A stretch of DNA of 64,000 bases from Roseiarcus sp963776665 (GTDB lineage Bacteria; Pseudomonadota; Alphaproteobacteria; Rhizobiales; Beijerinckiaceae): NCBI GenBank assembly GCA_963776665.1, contig CAVZNQ010000006.1, forward strand, positions 1 through 64,000, read 5' to 3'. The translations under genes were made by a program, and so were the position numbers. The notes under the pieces were generated by a model. The model had not been told where the DNA came from, searched no databases, and saw only the letters and a program-made list of their open reading frames with translations. The first letter of the stretch is position 1. Each line of letters opens with the position of its first letter. This document shows positions 54,594 to 62,226 of the stretch, one piece after another.

Positions 54594-54918
54594 CGCACTC
54601 CTTCGCATTTCATCCCGCTTGAAGTGAGCAGGTTATAGCGACCGCGGCAGAAAGGATATGCGAATAGATAAGAACAAAGCTCGATCGCTTGATCGGGCTT
54701 GGGGCCAGGAGAGAGCCGGGACTTGGGAGATTGGTCGCCAGTTCCGGCGACCAATGCCTGACCATCAACCCATTTGGACTTGGCACGGCGATCCTAAAAT
54801 GCGCGTCGAAATTCGCGTGACCGCCTTTCGGGACGATTAAGCGTTCACCGCGTCGCCAAGCCTTGGCTTGAGCGCGAGCCGGCGCTAACAACGCGGACCG
54901 CCCATCGAGGCCCCTCCG
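54594..54918. other. Gene-free stretch between the amidohydrolase and dCTP deaminase genes
   Basis: 325 bp. An open frame of 60 codons at 54658-54840 has no support and crosses a hairpin. Two symmetric elements stand out: a 10-bp perfect inverted repeat at 54730-54755 (listed separately) and GCCAAG-C-CTTGGC at 54855-54867, about 50 bp before the deaminase start, which could be an operator. Confidence 0.5.
54730..54755. repeat. 10-bp perfect inverted repeat (hairpin)
   Basis: ATTGGTCGCC (54730-54739), loop AGTTCC, GGCGACCAAT (54746-54755). No T-tract on either side, so it is not a standard terminator; a structured RNA element or protein site is possible. Confidence 0.7.
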
Positions 54919-56100
54919 TTGACGCCGACCCGATCCTCCCTTCCCGTGATCCTCGACGCCGCCGAGCCCGGCGTGGCCGACGCCCTGTTCTCGGCGCCGT
55001 TCGGCCTCTTCGGCCGGCAGAAGATCCGCGCCATGATCGGCCGCAAGCTGATCCGGGCGGAGGCCGATATCGATCCTTCCCAACTCCAGCCCGCGAGCCT
55101 CGACTTGAGGATCAGCAAGGAAGCCTACCGCGTTCGCGCGAGCTTCCTGCCCGGGCGCGGCTCGTCGGTTCGCGACCGGCTGCAAAGCCTGAACGCCGAG
55201 CCGGTGTCGCTCGCCGGCAAAGGGGCGGTGCTCGAGAAAGGCATCGTCTATGTCGCGCGGCTGATGGAGCGGCTCGAATTGAGGCCGAACCTCTCCGGCG
55301 CCGCAAACCCGAAGAGTTCGACCGGCCGGCTCGACATCTTCACCCGGCTCATCGTCGACGGCGGCGAGGCGTTCGACGAGGCGCCGCTCGACTACAAGGG
55401 CGAACTCTGGCTCGAGATTTCGCCGCGAAGCTTCAGCGTCCGGGTCAAAGCGGGGACGAAACTCAATCAGATCCGCTTCCGCAGCCGCAATTCCCAGCAA
55501 AAGGACAGGCACACTTTCGTTCTCGACGACGCCGAGATTCGCAAACGCCACCTCCTCTCCGCGCTTGTCGACGGCCAGCTCGACCTGCGCGAGGGCGTTG
55601 TGCTGCGGATCGATCTTGGCGGTCTCGGGGAGGACGTCGTCGGCTACCGGGCGATCAAGAGCAGCGACGTCATCGACGTCAATCGGGTGCGCGGGTACCG
55701 AATCGAGGATTTCTGGGAGCCTATTCGCGCCCGCGAGGATCGGCGCCTGATCCTCGATCCCGACCAGTTCTACATTCTCGCTTCGCGCGAGAAAGTTCAG
55801 ATACCGGCCGATCTCGCCGCCGAGATGGCGCCGATCGACCCGGCGATCGGCGAGTTTCGCGTCCACTACGCCGGCTTTTTCGATCCCGGCTTCGGTCAGG
55901 GCGCGGACGGGCTCCCGACCGCGCGCGCGGTGCTCGAGGTCCGCTCGCGCGACGTGCCGTTCCTGCTCGAGGACGCCCAGCCGGTCGGGCGGCTGGTCTA
56001 CGAAAAACTTGCCGGCGCGGCAGACGAACTCTACGGCTCAGGCGCGAATTCGAACTACCAGCACCAGGGGCTCAAGCTGTCGAAGCACTTCCGGGTCTAG
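54919..56100 (+). CDS. 2'-deoxycytidine 5'-triphosphate deaminase, long alphaproteobacterial form
   Basis: 393 residues from TTG 54919. The N-terminal half has LFGRQKIRAMIGRKLIRAEADIDPSQLQPASLDLRI, the dCTP-deaminase/dUTPase start, and SAANPKSSTGRLDIF-like AANPKSSTGRLD, the nucleotide-binding serine motif. The second half repeats the fold (QFYILASREKVQIPADLAAEM, HYAGFFDPGFGQG), so the protein looks like an internal duplication, about twice the usual ~190 residues. It should deaminate dCTP to dUTP for dTTP synthesis. Its end overlaps the convergent HxlR gene by 29 bp. Confidence 0.85.
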   Translation: MTPTRSSLPVILDAAEPGVADALFSAPFGLFGRQKIRAMIGRKLIRAEADIDPSQLQPASLDLRISKEAYRVRASFLPGRGSSVRDRLQSLNAEPVSLAGKGAVLEKGIVYVARLMERLELRPNLSGAANPKSSTGRLDIFTRLIVDGGEAFDEAPLDYKGELWLEISPRSFSVRVKAGTKLNQIRFRSRNSQQKDRHTFVLDDAEIRKRHLLSALVDGQLDLREGVVLRIDLGGLGEDVVGYRAIKSSDVIDVNRVRGYRIEDFWEPIRAREDRRLILDPDQFYILASREKVQIPADLAAEMAPIDPAIGEFRVHYAGFFDPGFGQGADGLPTARAVLEVRSRDVPFLLEDAQPVGRLVYEKLAGAADELYGSGANSNYQHQGLKLSKHFRV

Positions 56101-56545
56101 AGTCTGAAACCGGCCGGCTTCCGCTCCGCGCATTCGCTCTCGCCGCGCTCTCGCTCCAGCCGCGGGCGATCTGCGGCAGTTTCGTCTCGATCCATTCGGC
56201 AAGGACGCAGACATGCTGAGCCGCCTCCCGCCCGAACGGCGTCAGGCTGTATTCGACATGCGGCGGGACGACGTCGAACGCCATGCGGCTCACCAGACCG
56301 TCGCGCTCGAGCCATTGCAGCGTCTGGGAGAGCATCCGCTCGCTCACCCCGCCTATCGAGCGCCTCAATTCGCTGAAGCGGCGGGTGCGCCCCTCGAGTG
56401 CGAGCAGGACAAGAACGCCCCAGCGGCTGGTGATGTGCTTGAGCACTTCGCGCGACGGGCAGGCCGCGGACATCAGGTCGCCGCGCTCGAATCGCTCAGA
56501 GAGCGGCGCGACGGGATCGGCGGGCGGGGAGGAGGCCTTTTTCAT
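56072..56545 (-). CDS. HxlR-family transcriptional regulator
   Basis: 157 residues. CPSREVLKHITSRWGVLVLLALEGRTRRFSELRRSIGGVSERMLSQTLQWLERDGLVSR is the HxlR winged helix with the conserved N-terminal Cys, which often senses oxidants, electrophiles or quinones. It is divergent from a quinone oxidoreductase gene, like the QorR/QorA-type pairs, and a palindrome overlaps its start. A Ser/Arg-rich tail follows the domain. Confidence 0.9.
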   Translation of the reverse strand: MKKASSPPADPVAPLSERFERGDLMSAACPSREVLKHITSRWGVLVLLALEGRTRRFSELRRSIGGVSERMLSQTLQWLERDGLVSRMAFDVVPPHVEYSLTPFGREAAQHVCVLAEWIETKLPQIARGWSESAARANARSGSRPVSDSRPGSASTA

Positions 56546-56564
56546 ACTTACTTAATTGTAAGTA
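56545..56564. promoter_or_regulatory. HxlR operator candidate
   Basis: TACTTAC (56545-56551), TTAATT, GTAAGTA (56558-56564): 7-bp arms in an AT-rich stretch at the HxlR start codon, in the 84-bp gap to the divergent oxidoreductase. HxlR-type regulators with quinone reductases bind such TACTTA-type repeats and derepress on cysteine oxidation. Confidence 0.65.
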
Positions 56565-56629
56565 CTTCCAAAAAATAAGCAAGGGGCATAGAGGGTCCCA
56601 TCCCAACGGGAATAAGAGGACAGGACCCC

Positions 56630-57475
56630 ATGACCATCGCCGTTACAGCAGCTACCGGCCAGCTCGGCCGGCTCGTGATCGCCAAGCTCAAGGCCAAGAC
56701 GCCGGCAAAGGAAATCGTCGCGCTGGCCCGCAACCCCGCAAAGGCCGCGGACCTCGGCGTCGCCGTGCGCGAGGCCGACTATTCGAAGCCGGAAACGCTC
56801 GCCAAAGCGCTCGCCGGCGTCGACACGCTGCTCCTCATCTCATCGAGCGAGATCGGCCAGCGCGCCGCCCAGCATCGCAACGTTATCGAGGCGGCCAAGA
56901 AGGCGGGGGTCAAGCGGATCGTCTACACGAGCCTCTTGCGCGCCGACTCGACGCCGCTGAGCCTGGGCGCGGAGCACAAAGCGACCGAGGCCGATCTCAG
57001 GGCTTCGGGCGTTCCGTTCACCATCCTGCGCAACGGCTGGTACACGGAGAACTACACCGGCTCGGTAGGCGGCGCGCTGGCCGGCGGCGCATTCATCGGC
57101 GCCTCAGGGGAGGGCAAGATTTCCGCCGCCGCCCGCGCCGACTACGCCGACGCGGCGGTCGCCGCGCTCACGAGCGAGGGCCACGCGGGCAGGACCTACG
57201 AGCTCGCCGGCGACGAAGCCTTCACTCTCAAGGACCTCGCGGCCGAAATCTCGCGCCAGAGCGGCAAGACGATTCCCTACAAGAACCTGCCCGAGTCGGA
57301 CTACGCCGCCGCTCTCTCCGGCCACGGCCTGCCGCCGGGCATCGCCAAAGCCATCGCGGGATGGGGCGTCGACGCCTCGAAGGGCGCCCTTTTTGACGAC
57401 AGCCGTGCGCTCTCGAAGCTCATTGGACGGCCGACGACGCCCCTCTCGGCTTCGGTCGGCGACGCGCTGAAGTAA
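56630..57475 (+). CDS. NAD(P)H:quinone oxidoreductase (QOR2/YtfG-like, NmrA family)
   Basis: 281 residues. MTIAVTAATGQLGRLVIAKL is the Rossmann start with G-x-x-G-x-x-G, VALARNPAKA the NADPH-selecting segment, LLLISSSEIGQRAAQHRNVIEAAKKAGVKRIVYTSLLRAD and TILRNGWYTENYTG are QOR2 signature parts. It reduces quinones with NADPH and likely responds to electrophile stress through the divergent HxlR regulator. Confidence 0.92.
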   Translation: MTIAVTAATGQLGRLVIAKLKAKTPAKEIVALARNPAKAADLGVAVREADYSKPETLAKALAGVDTLLLISSSEIGQRAAQHRNVIEAAKKAGVKRIVYTSLLRADSTPLSLGAEHKATEADLRASGVPFTILRNGWYTENYTGSVGGALAGGAFIGASGEGKISAAARADYADAAVAALTSEGHAGRTYELAGDEAFTLKDLAAEISRQSGKTIPYKNLPESDYAAALSGHGLPPGIAKAIAGWGVDASKGALFDDSRALSKLIGRPTTPLSASVGDALK

Positions 57476-57483
57476 GGCCGGCA

Positions 57484-57509
57484 GAGGGCGCGCCCACGGA
57501 CGCGCCCTC
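57484..57509 (+). terminator. Hairpin after the quinone oxidoreductase gene
   Basis: GAGGGCGCG (57484-57492), 8-nt loop, CGCGCCCTC (57501-57509), a 9-bp GC-rich stem 9 bp after the stop. No T-tract follows, so it may stabilise the 3' end or work with Rho. Confidence 0.45.
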
Positions 57510-57566
57510 CGGCGCCGCGAAAAGGCGGCCGGATGAAGCTTCTCCGGTCGAACCGTCATATTTCGC

Positions 57567-57594
57567 TTGGCGAGAGGCCATCCGATCCTATATG
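57567..57594 (+). promoter_or_regulatory. Candidate secE-nusG promoter
   Basis: TTGGCG (57567-57572), 16-nt spacer, TATATG (57589-57594), about 100 bp before secE. A terminator-like hairpin lies between this promoter and secE. Confidence 0.45.
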
Positions 57595-57606
57595 ACCTCG
57601 AAGTGG

Positions 57607-57640
57607 CGCGGCGCCGGGAGGCTCCGCGCCGCGAGTTTTT
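57607..57640 (+). terminator. Terminator-like hairpin in the secE leader
   Basis: CGCGGCGC (57607-57614), 11-nt loop, GCGCCGCG (57626-57633), then AGTTTTTC. The 8-bp stem and T5 tract lie 57 bp before the secE ATG. It may terminate upstream transcription or attenuate secE-nusG. Confidence 0.5.
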
Positions 57641-57697
57641 CTGGCTGGGCCGAGGCCGCCCCCGGCGCCGGAAGCCCCAAAGCCCAAACGACGAGCA

Positions 57698-57895
57698 ATG
57701 ACCAACCCGTTCGAGTTCATTCAGCAAGTCCGCGCCGAGGCCGCCAAGGTGGTCTGGCCGACCAGACGCGAGACCCTCATCACCACCGGGCTCGTGCTGG
57801 TGTTGGTCGTCTTTACGAGTGTGTTCTTCGTCGTCGTCGATCAGGTGTTGCGCCAGGTGGTGTCGCTGGTGCTCGGCTTCGGCCGCGGCGGCTAG
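57698..57895 (+). CDS. secE: Protein translocase subunit SecE
   Basis: 65 residues, the short single-helix form. NPFEFIQQVRAEAAKVVWPTRRETLITTGLVLVLVVFTSVFFVVVDQ contains the conserved K-V-x-W-P-T-R-x-E amphipathic helix and the membrane anchor. It stabilises SecY in the inner membrane. It is followed 50 bp later by nusG. The tRNA-Trp often found upstream is not seen. Confidence 0.96.
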   Translation: MTNPFEFIQQVRAEAAKVVWPTRRETLITTGLVLVLVVFTSVFFVVVDQVLRQVVSLVLGFGRGG

Positions 57896-57945
57896 GCGTT
57901 GTTCATTGAACCGGAGGCCCGAGATTTGATACGGAACGCCTGAAC

Positions 57946-58476
57946 ATGAACATGCGCTGGTATATTGTCCACGCCTATTCGAACTTCGAGAAGAAGGTTG
58001 CTGAATCCCTGCGCGAGCAGGCGCGCCAGCGTGGACTTGCGGAGAAGTTCGAGGACATCCTGGTTCCGACCGAGCAGGTCGTCGAGGTCCGGCGCGGGCG
58101 CAAGATCAATTCCGAGCGGAAGTTTTTTCCCGGCTACGTGCTGGTCAAGTGCGATCTGACCGACGAGGTCTACCATCTGATCAAGAACACGCCGAAAGTG
58201 ACGGGCTTCCTCGGCGCCGACAAGAAGCCGATGCCGATCTCCGATCTCGAGGCCGATCGGATCAAGGGCCAGGTGGCGGACGGGGTGGAGCGGCCGAAGG
58301 CGGCGATCCGGTTCGAGATCGGCGAAAACGTGCGGGTCGCCGACGGGCCGTTCGCCTCTTTCAACGGCGTGGTCGAGGAAGTCGACGAATCGCGTTCGCG
58401 GGTCAAGGTCGCGGTGTCGATCTTCGGCCGGGCGACGCCGGTCGATCTCGAATTCGGTCAGGTCGAGAAGGTCTGA
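57946..58476 (+). CDS. nusG: Transcription termination/antitermination factor NusG
   Basis: 176 residues. The NGN domain (RWYIVHAYSNFEKKVAESLREQARQ, EVRRGRKINSERKFFPGYVLVKCDLTDEVYHLIKNTPKVTGFLG) is followed by a KOW domain (IGENVRVADGPFASFNGVVEEVDESRSRVKVAVSIFGRATPVDLEF). It binds RNA polymerase, Rho and ribosomal S10. ATG 57946 or 57952 can be the start. The usual next gene, rplK, is absent; a biosynthetic cluster follows. Confidence 0.97.
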   Translation: MNMRWYIVHAYSNFEKKVAESLREQARQRGLAEKFEDILVPTEQVVEVRRGRKINSERKFFPGYVLVKCDLTDEVYHLIKNTPKVTGFLGADKKPMPISDLEADRIKGQVADGVERPKAAIRFEIGENVRVADGPFASFNGVVEEVDESRSRVKVAVSIFGRATPVDLEFGQVEKV

Positions 58477-58887
58477 ACGACTCTCATCGCCTCGGGCGCG
58501 CCGGACCGGAGCCAAATCGGCCCGTTCTGTTTTTCGAAAACTTCCAATCTTGGCATCGGTTTTGAGAATCAATTGGGCGCTCGCCTCGCCCGCCTCCTTC
58601 CCTCGCGCCGGCCGGGCTGGCCTTGCGCAAATCGGCGATCTGTGCGAGTTCCCAAGGGTCGGCGCCTGAACCGGCGCCGTGCGCCGATCCTTCGAGTTTT
58701 CGCCGCGGCTAGAGCGTTGGCTTCAAGGGCGATGTGGATTTGGCCGTTCTGAAAGCAGAACTGGCCGCGATTAGCGTCCATAGCGATCGCCACCTACAGC
58801 AAAAGGGAGATTGATCGCGGCGCAAGGGTAGCCTATAGTACAATTGGGTCTAATCGCACGAAATGTTTGGCGAGCTGGGGTTGCACG
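58477..58887. promoter_or_regulatory. Intergenic region between nusG and the acyl-ACP cluster
   Basis: 411 bp without a supported gene. A hairpin CGGCGCC/GGCGCCG (58660-58679, 6-nt loop) lacks a T-tract. A good sigma-70-like promoter, TTGATC (58811-58816), 17-nt spacer, TATAGT (58834-58839), points into the cluster, giving it its own transcription start. Confidence 0.55.
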
Positions 58888-60918
58888 GTGGGTATCGTTT
58901 CGACCGTTCGATCAAAATGGACCGATGAATTTCGGATTGCCGCCGATCAGGCCCCATTGAGATCTGTTTCATTCTTGCGCCGGCCCGAAAATCGCGATGC
59001 TGTTCTTGGCGCGTTGCGAATTAGAGCCGTCGAAGCTGCCCTTTACGACGCTTTCGGCAAGGGACAATTGCACGGCACGATTCATACCTGCATTGGCCAG
59101 GAGTTTTCGGGCGTCGCAATTTGCCGGAAACTTCAGGGTGACGATTTCGTCACCTCAAACCATCGCTGCCATGGACATTTCATCGCGACGACCGGTCAAT
59201 GGCGGGGCCTGATCGATGAACTGGTCGGCAATATTGACGGCGTTTGCGCGGGAATTGGCAGCAGCCAGCATCTTTGCGACGAGCGTTTCATCTCCAACGG
59301 TCAACAGGGCGGCCTTTTGCCGGTCGCCGCAGGGATTGCGCTCGACCGCAAACTCGCGGGCAAAAAGGCGGTCGTCGTTTCCTTCATCGGCGAAGGCACG
59401 CTCGGCGAAGGCGTCGTGTACGAAACGGCGAACATCACCAATCTGTGGAATCTGCCGCATCTGATCGTTTGCGAGAACAACGGCTACAGCCAGTCGACGC
59501 CGCAATCCATGTCCGTCGCCGGCGACATCGGGGCGCGCGCCGAGGCGTTCGGGGCGCGTGTCTTCAAGGCCGACACGTGGGACCTCGAGACTTTGAACGG
59601 AACGGCGGCGCAGGCGCTCGAATACGTTCGCAAGAACAGTCGACCGGCGCTGATGATTGTCCAGACCTACCGCCTCAACCCTCATTCCAAGGGCGACGAT
59701 CAGCGCGCCGCGGAGGAGATCAGGTGGTTTTCCGATCGCGATCCCGTCAATGTCGCGATTCAGGAGATCGAAGAGTTCGCGGAAGCCTATGCGCAGATAG
59801 CCGCGGAGGTTTCGTCCTATCTGGCGACCGCGATACCGAAGCCCAAACTGGCGATTGGCGATTATCGAATCGACCAGCTTCCGCGAGCGGAGGGTCCGGT
59901 CGAATGGACCAGGCGCGAGCCCTCGAGCGGCGGACGCGGCGCCCAGCAGCTCAATGAATTCTACCGAGACTGGCTCGAGAGCGACCCTCGCGCGATCTTC
60001 CTCGGCGAGGACATTGCCGACCCTTATGGCGGCGCCTTCAAGGTCAGCAAGGGATTTACCACGCAATTTCCGGAGCGGGCCCTGACCACGCCGATTAGCG
60101 AGGCCGCGATCACGGGCGTCGGGATCGGCCTGGCTCTGACGGGACGTCGCGCCTTCGTCGAGATCATGTTCGGCGATTTCATCACTCTCGCCTTCGACCA
60201 GATCGTCAACAACGCATCAAAATTTTATCACATGTACAACGGGAAGCTGAGTTGCCCGGTCGTTGTGCGCGCGCCGATGGGCGGGCGTCGCGGCTATGGG
60301 CCGACCCACTCCCAGTCGCTCGAGCGCTTTCTCCTGGGCATCGACAATTGCTGTCTGATCAGCCCCAATTCGCTCATTCCGCTCGGCTTGCAGCTCGAGG
60401 GGCTGAAGTCCTTGAGCTGTCCGGCGATCGTCGCGGAGAACAAGATCGACTACACGTTGCGCGATTTTGTTCCGGATCCCGCCTTCGTGATCGATGTGGA
60501 CAACGCCTTGTTTCCGACGGTGCGGATCGCGCCCGCGAACGCCCGGGCCAATGTGACAATCGTCAGCTATGGCGCGATGGCGCGATTTGTCGCCGAACTC
60601 CTGCCGCGGATCTTTGAGGAGGGGGACGCCATCTGCGAATTGATCGTTCCGACTGCCCTCAATCCTTTCGATCCCCGACCGGCGCTCGAATTGGCGGGCC
60701 GCACCGGGCATCTTGTCGTCGTCGAGGAAGGGTCGAGTTCGGCCGGCTTCGGCGCCGAGGCGCTTGCGAGGATCGAGGAGTTGGCCGGCGATCGAATCGT
60801 CGCAGCCCGGCTCGGCAGCTATCCGGTGCCGCCGCCCTCAGTCCCGGCGCTCGAAGCTGAAGTGTTGCCGACTCTGGCTCGCCTCGTGGAGGTTATCGCC
60901 CTGGTTCTTGGGAAATAG
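58888..60918 (+). CDS. Fused E1 alpha-beta 2-oxoacid dehydrogenase/decarboxylase (TPP-dependent)
   Basis: About 676 residues from GTG 58888; a TTG at 58867 is the alternative. The alpha part has LHGTIHTCIGQEFSG, HRCHGHFIA and the TPP motif GEGTLGEG (59389-59412) ending in CENNGYSQSTP; the usual Mg-binding Asp of GDG is Glu. After a linker near nt 59930, the beta part has FLGEDIADPYGGAFKVSKGF, TTPISEAAITGVGIGLAL, VEIMFGDFITLAFDQIVNNASK and GPTHSQSLERF. It should decarboxylate a 2-oxo acid and acylate the lipoyl arm of the next protein. Separate alpha and beta genes are more common. Confidence 0.88.
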   Translation: MGIVSTVRSKWTDEFRIAADQAPLRSVSFLRRPENRDAVLGALRIRAVEAALYDAFGKGQLHGTIHTCIGQEFSGVAICRKLQGDDFVTSNHRCHGHFIATTGQWRGLIDELVGNIDGVCAGIGSSQHLCDERFISNGQQGGLLPVAAGIALDRKLAGKKAVVVSFIGEGTLGEGVVYETANITNLWNLPHLIVCENNGYSQSTPQSMSVAGDIGARAEAFGARVFKADTWDLETLNGTAAQALEYVRKNSRPALMIVQTYRLNPHSKGDDQRAAEEIRWFSDRDPVNVAIQEIEEFAEAYAQIAAEVSSYLATAIPKPKLAIGDYRIDQLPRAEGPVEWTRREPSSGGRGAQQLNEFYRDWLESDPRAIFLGEDIADPYGGAFKVSKGFTTQFPERALTTPISEAAITGVGIGLALTGRRAFVEIMFGDFITLAFDQIVNNASKFYHMYNGKLSCPVVVRAPMGGRRGYGPTHSQSLERFLLGIDNCCLISPNSLIPLGLQLEGLKSLSCPAIVAENKIDYTLRDFVPDPAFVIDVDNALFPTVRIAPANARANVTIVSYGAMARFVAELLPRIFEEGDAICELIVPTALNPFDPRPALELAGRTGHLVVVEEGSSSAGFGAEALARIEELAGDRIVAARLGSYPVPPPSVPALEAEVLPTLARLVEVIALVLGK

Positions 60919-60921
60919 CCG

Positions 60922-62226
60922 GTGGCGGTGGTCAGCGAAATATTCCTCGAGCGTGAGACGGCGAACGACGAGGACGGCGTCGTGGTCGCCGTTCACGTTG
61001 ATTCCGGCCAAGCGGTCAAGTCAGGACAGCCGCTGTTCGATGTTGAACATTCCAAGGCGACGATGGAGATCTGCGCCTCGGTCGATGGTTTTCTGTTGCA
61101 CGAGCTCGCCCAGGGGACATCGGTGACCTTCGGGTCGCGGATCGCTTGCGTGGTCGACGCGATCGACCCCGATGGGTCGTTGCCCGCGCAGCAAACGAAA
61201 GCGCCGCCGGAAGCTCTGCGAGTTTCGCCCGGCGCCGGTTCGGCGGCGGCCCCGGCGCCGCCAGCAGGCGGCAGGCAGCCGAAATTATCTCGGGCGGCGG
61301 CGAAACTTGCCGAGCAATTTGGCCTGACCAGCGCTGACTTCGCGGTCGACCTCGTGTCGACGGCGGACGTTCGCAGCAAGATCGGCGCGGGCCGAACGCC
61401 AGCTCAAAGACCTCCCTTTCGAGGCGGGGCTGCGTCCATGACGGTCGAAGCTCTTTCCAACGTCGGGCGGGCTGAGCGAATATCGCCGCGCAAGAGCGAA
61501 GAGATCAGCCTGCTTCAAAACGGCCCGGGAAACACGACGCAGTCGACTCTTGGGGTGAAGATCGGAAAGATCAGGGTCAGGCGCGAAGCCGGCGATACTT
61601 TCCAGGGCAAAATCCTCGATCTTGTCATTTTCGAAGCCTCGCGACTGATGAAGCAGTTCCCGAAGCTGAATTCCTCCTTCTCTGAAAATCAGATTTTCAA
61701 TTACTCAGCTATCAACGCCGGCGTCGCTTTCGACAGCGGCGCAAAGCTCGTGGTTTATGGGCTCGAAAATTCCAACCTCAAGAGTTTGCAGGAAATTCGA
61801 GAAGAGATCGAGGACTCCCTCGAGAGATACTTGAATGACCGCCTTTCGTTGCGGGAGATGACCAGGGCGACCTTCACGGTGACCGATCTGTCGGCGAGCC
61901 AGATGGATTTCGTGCTGCCCATTCTGCCGGCTCGTCAATCCTGCATCATCGGCGTGACGCGCAATTCCAGCGAGGAGTTTTCGATCTACGTCGGGTTCGA
62001 CCATCGGGTCACCGAAGGCCGGGAGGCGGCTCTGTTCCTCGACCACCTCGCCGAAAGGATCGCGTCCTTTGATCGGCAAACCAGGGCCGCCGAAACGGCG
62101 CGATGTTTCTTCTGCGAAACGTCGGCCGCGGATGGTCTCAACGATGACAAGAGAGGGCTCCTCAAGATTGTCCGGCCCGGAGGGGACGAAGTTCTCTGCT
62201 GCAATACTTGCTGGCTGGGGTGGTGA
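60922..62226 (+). CDS. E2-like lipoyl acyltransferase with C-terminal cysteine-rich tail
   Basis: 434 residues from GTG 60922, 3 bp after the E1 gene. An N-terminal lipoyl domain has Lys45 in EHSKATMEI. A Pro/Ala linker and a peripheral-subunit-binding-like segment (KLSRAAAKLAEQFGL) lead to the acyltransferase domain, with FTVTDLSASQMDFVLPIL and DHRVTEG, where His361 is catalytic and the usual Asp of HxxxDG is Glu365. The last 45 residues add C395-x2-C398 and C426-C427-x2-C430, a zinc-ribbon-like pattern not seen in ordinary E2 proteins. It probably moves the acyl group from lipoate to an acceptor thiol, perhaps the nearby ACP. Confidence 0.87.
   Translation: MAVVSEIFLERETANDEDGVVVAVHVDSGQAVKSGQPLFDVEHSKATMEICASVDGFLLHELAQGTSVTFGSRIACVVDAIDPDGSLPAQQTKAPPEALRVSPGAGSAAAPAPPAGGRQPKLSRAAAKLAEQFGLTSADFAVDLVSTADVRSKIGAGRTPAQRPPFRGGAASMTVEALSNVGRAERISPRKSEEISLLQNGPGNTTQSTLGVKIGKIRVRREAGDTFQGKILDLVIFEASRLMKQFPKLNSSFSENQIFNYSAINAGVAFDSGAKLVVYGLENSNLKSLQEIREEIEDSLERYLNDRLSLREMTRATFTVTDLSASQMDFVLPILPARQSCIIGVTRNSSEEFSIYVGFDHRVTEGREAALFLDHLAERIASFDRQTRAAETARCFFCETSAADGLNDDKRGLLKIVRPGGDEVLCCNTCWLGW

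Noticed and set aside
54610..55866. 418-codon minus-strand frame opposite the dCTP deaminase gene
   Set aside because: The plus strand carries the deaminase motifs; the minus product looks like noise.
57476..57697. tRNA-Trp gene upstream of secE
   Set aside because: No cloverleaf, CCA-end or T-loop GTTCRA pattern found; only hairpins.
58660..58679. Terminator of nusG
   Set aside because: A 7-bp GC stem is present but no T-tract follows, and it lies 180 bp after nusG.
58888..62226. Ordinary pyruvate or branched-chain 2-oxoacid dehydrogenase operon
   Set aside because: No E3 gene follows, E2 has an abnormal tail and motif, and ACP-related genes follow directly.
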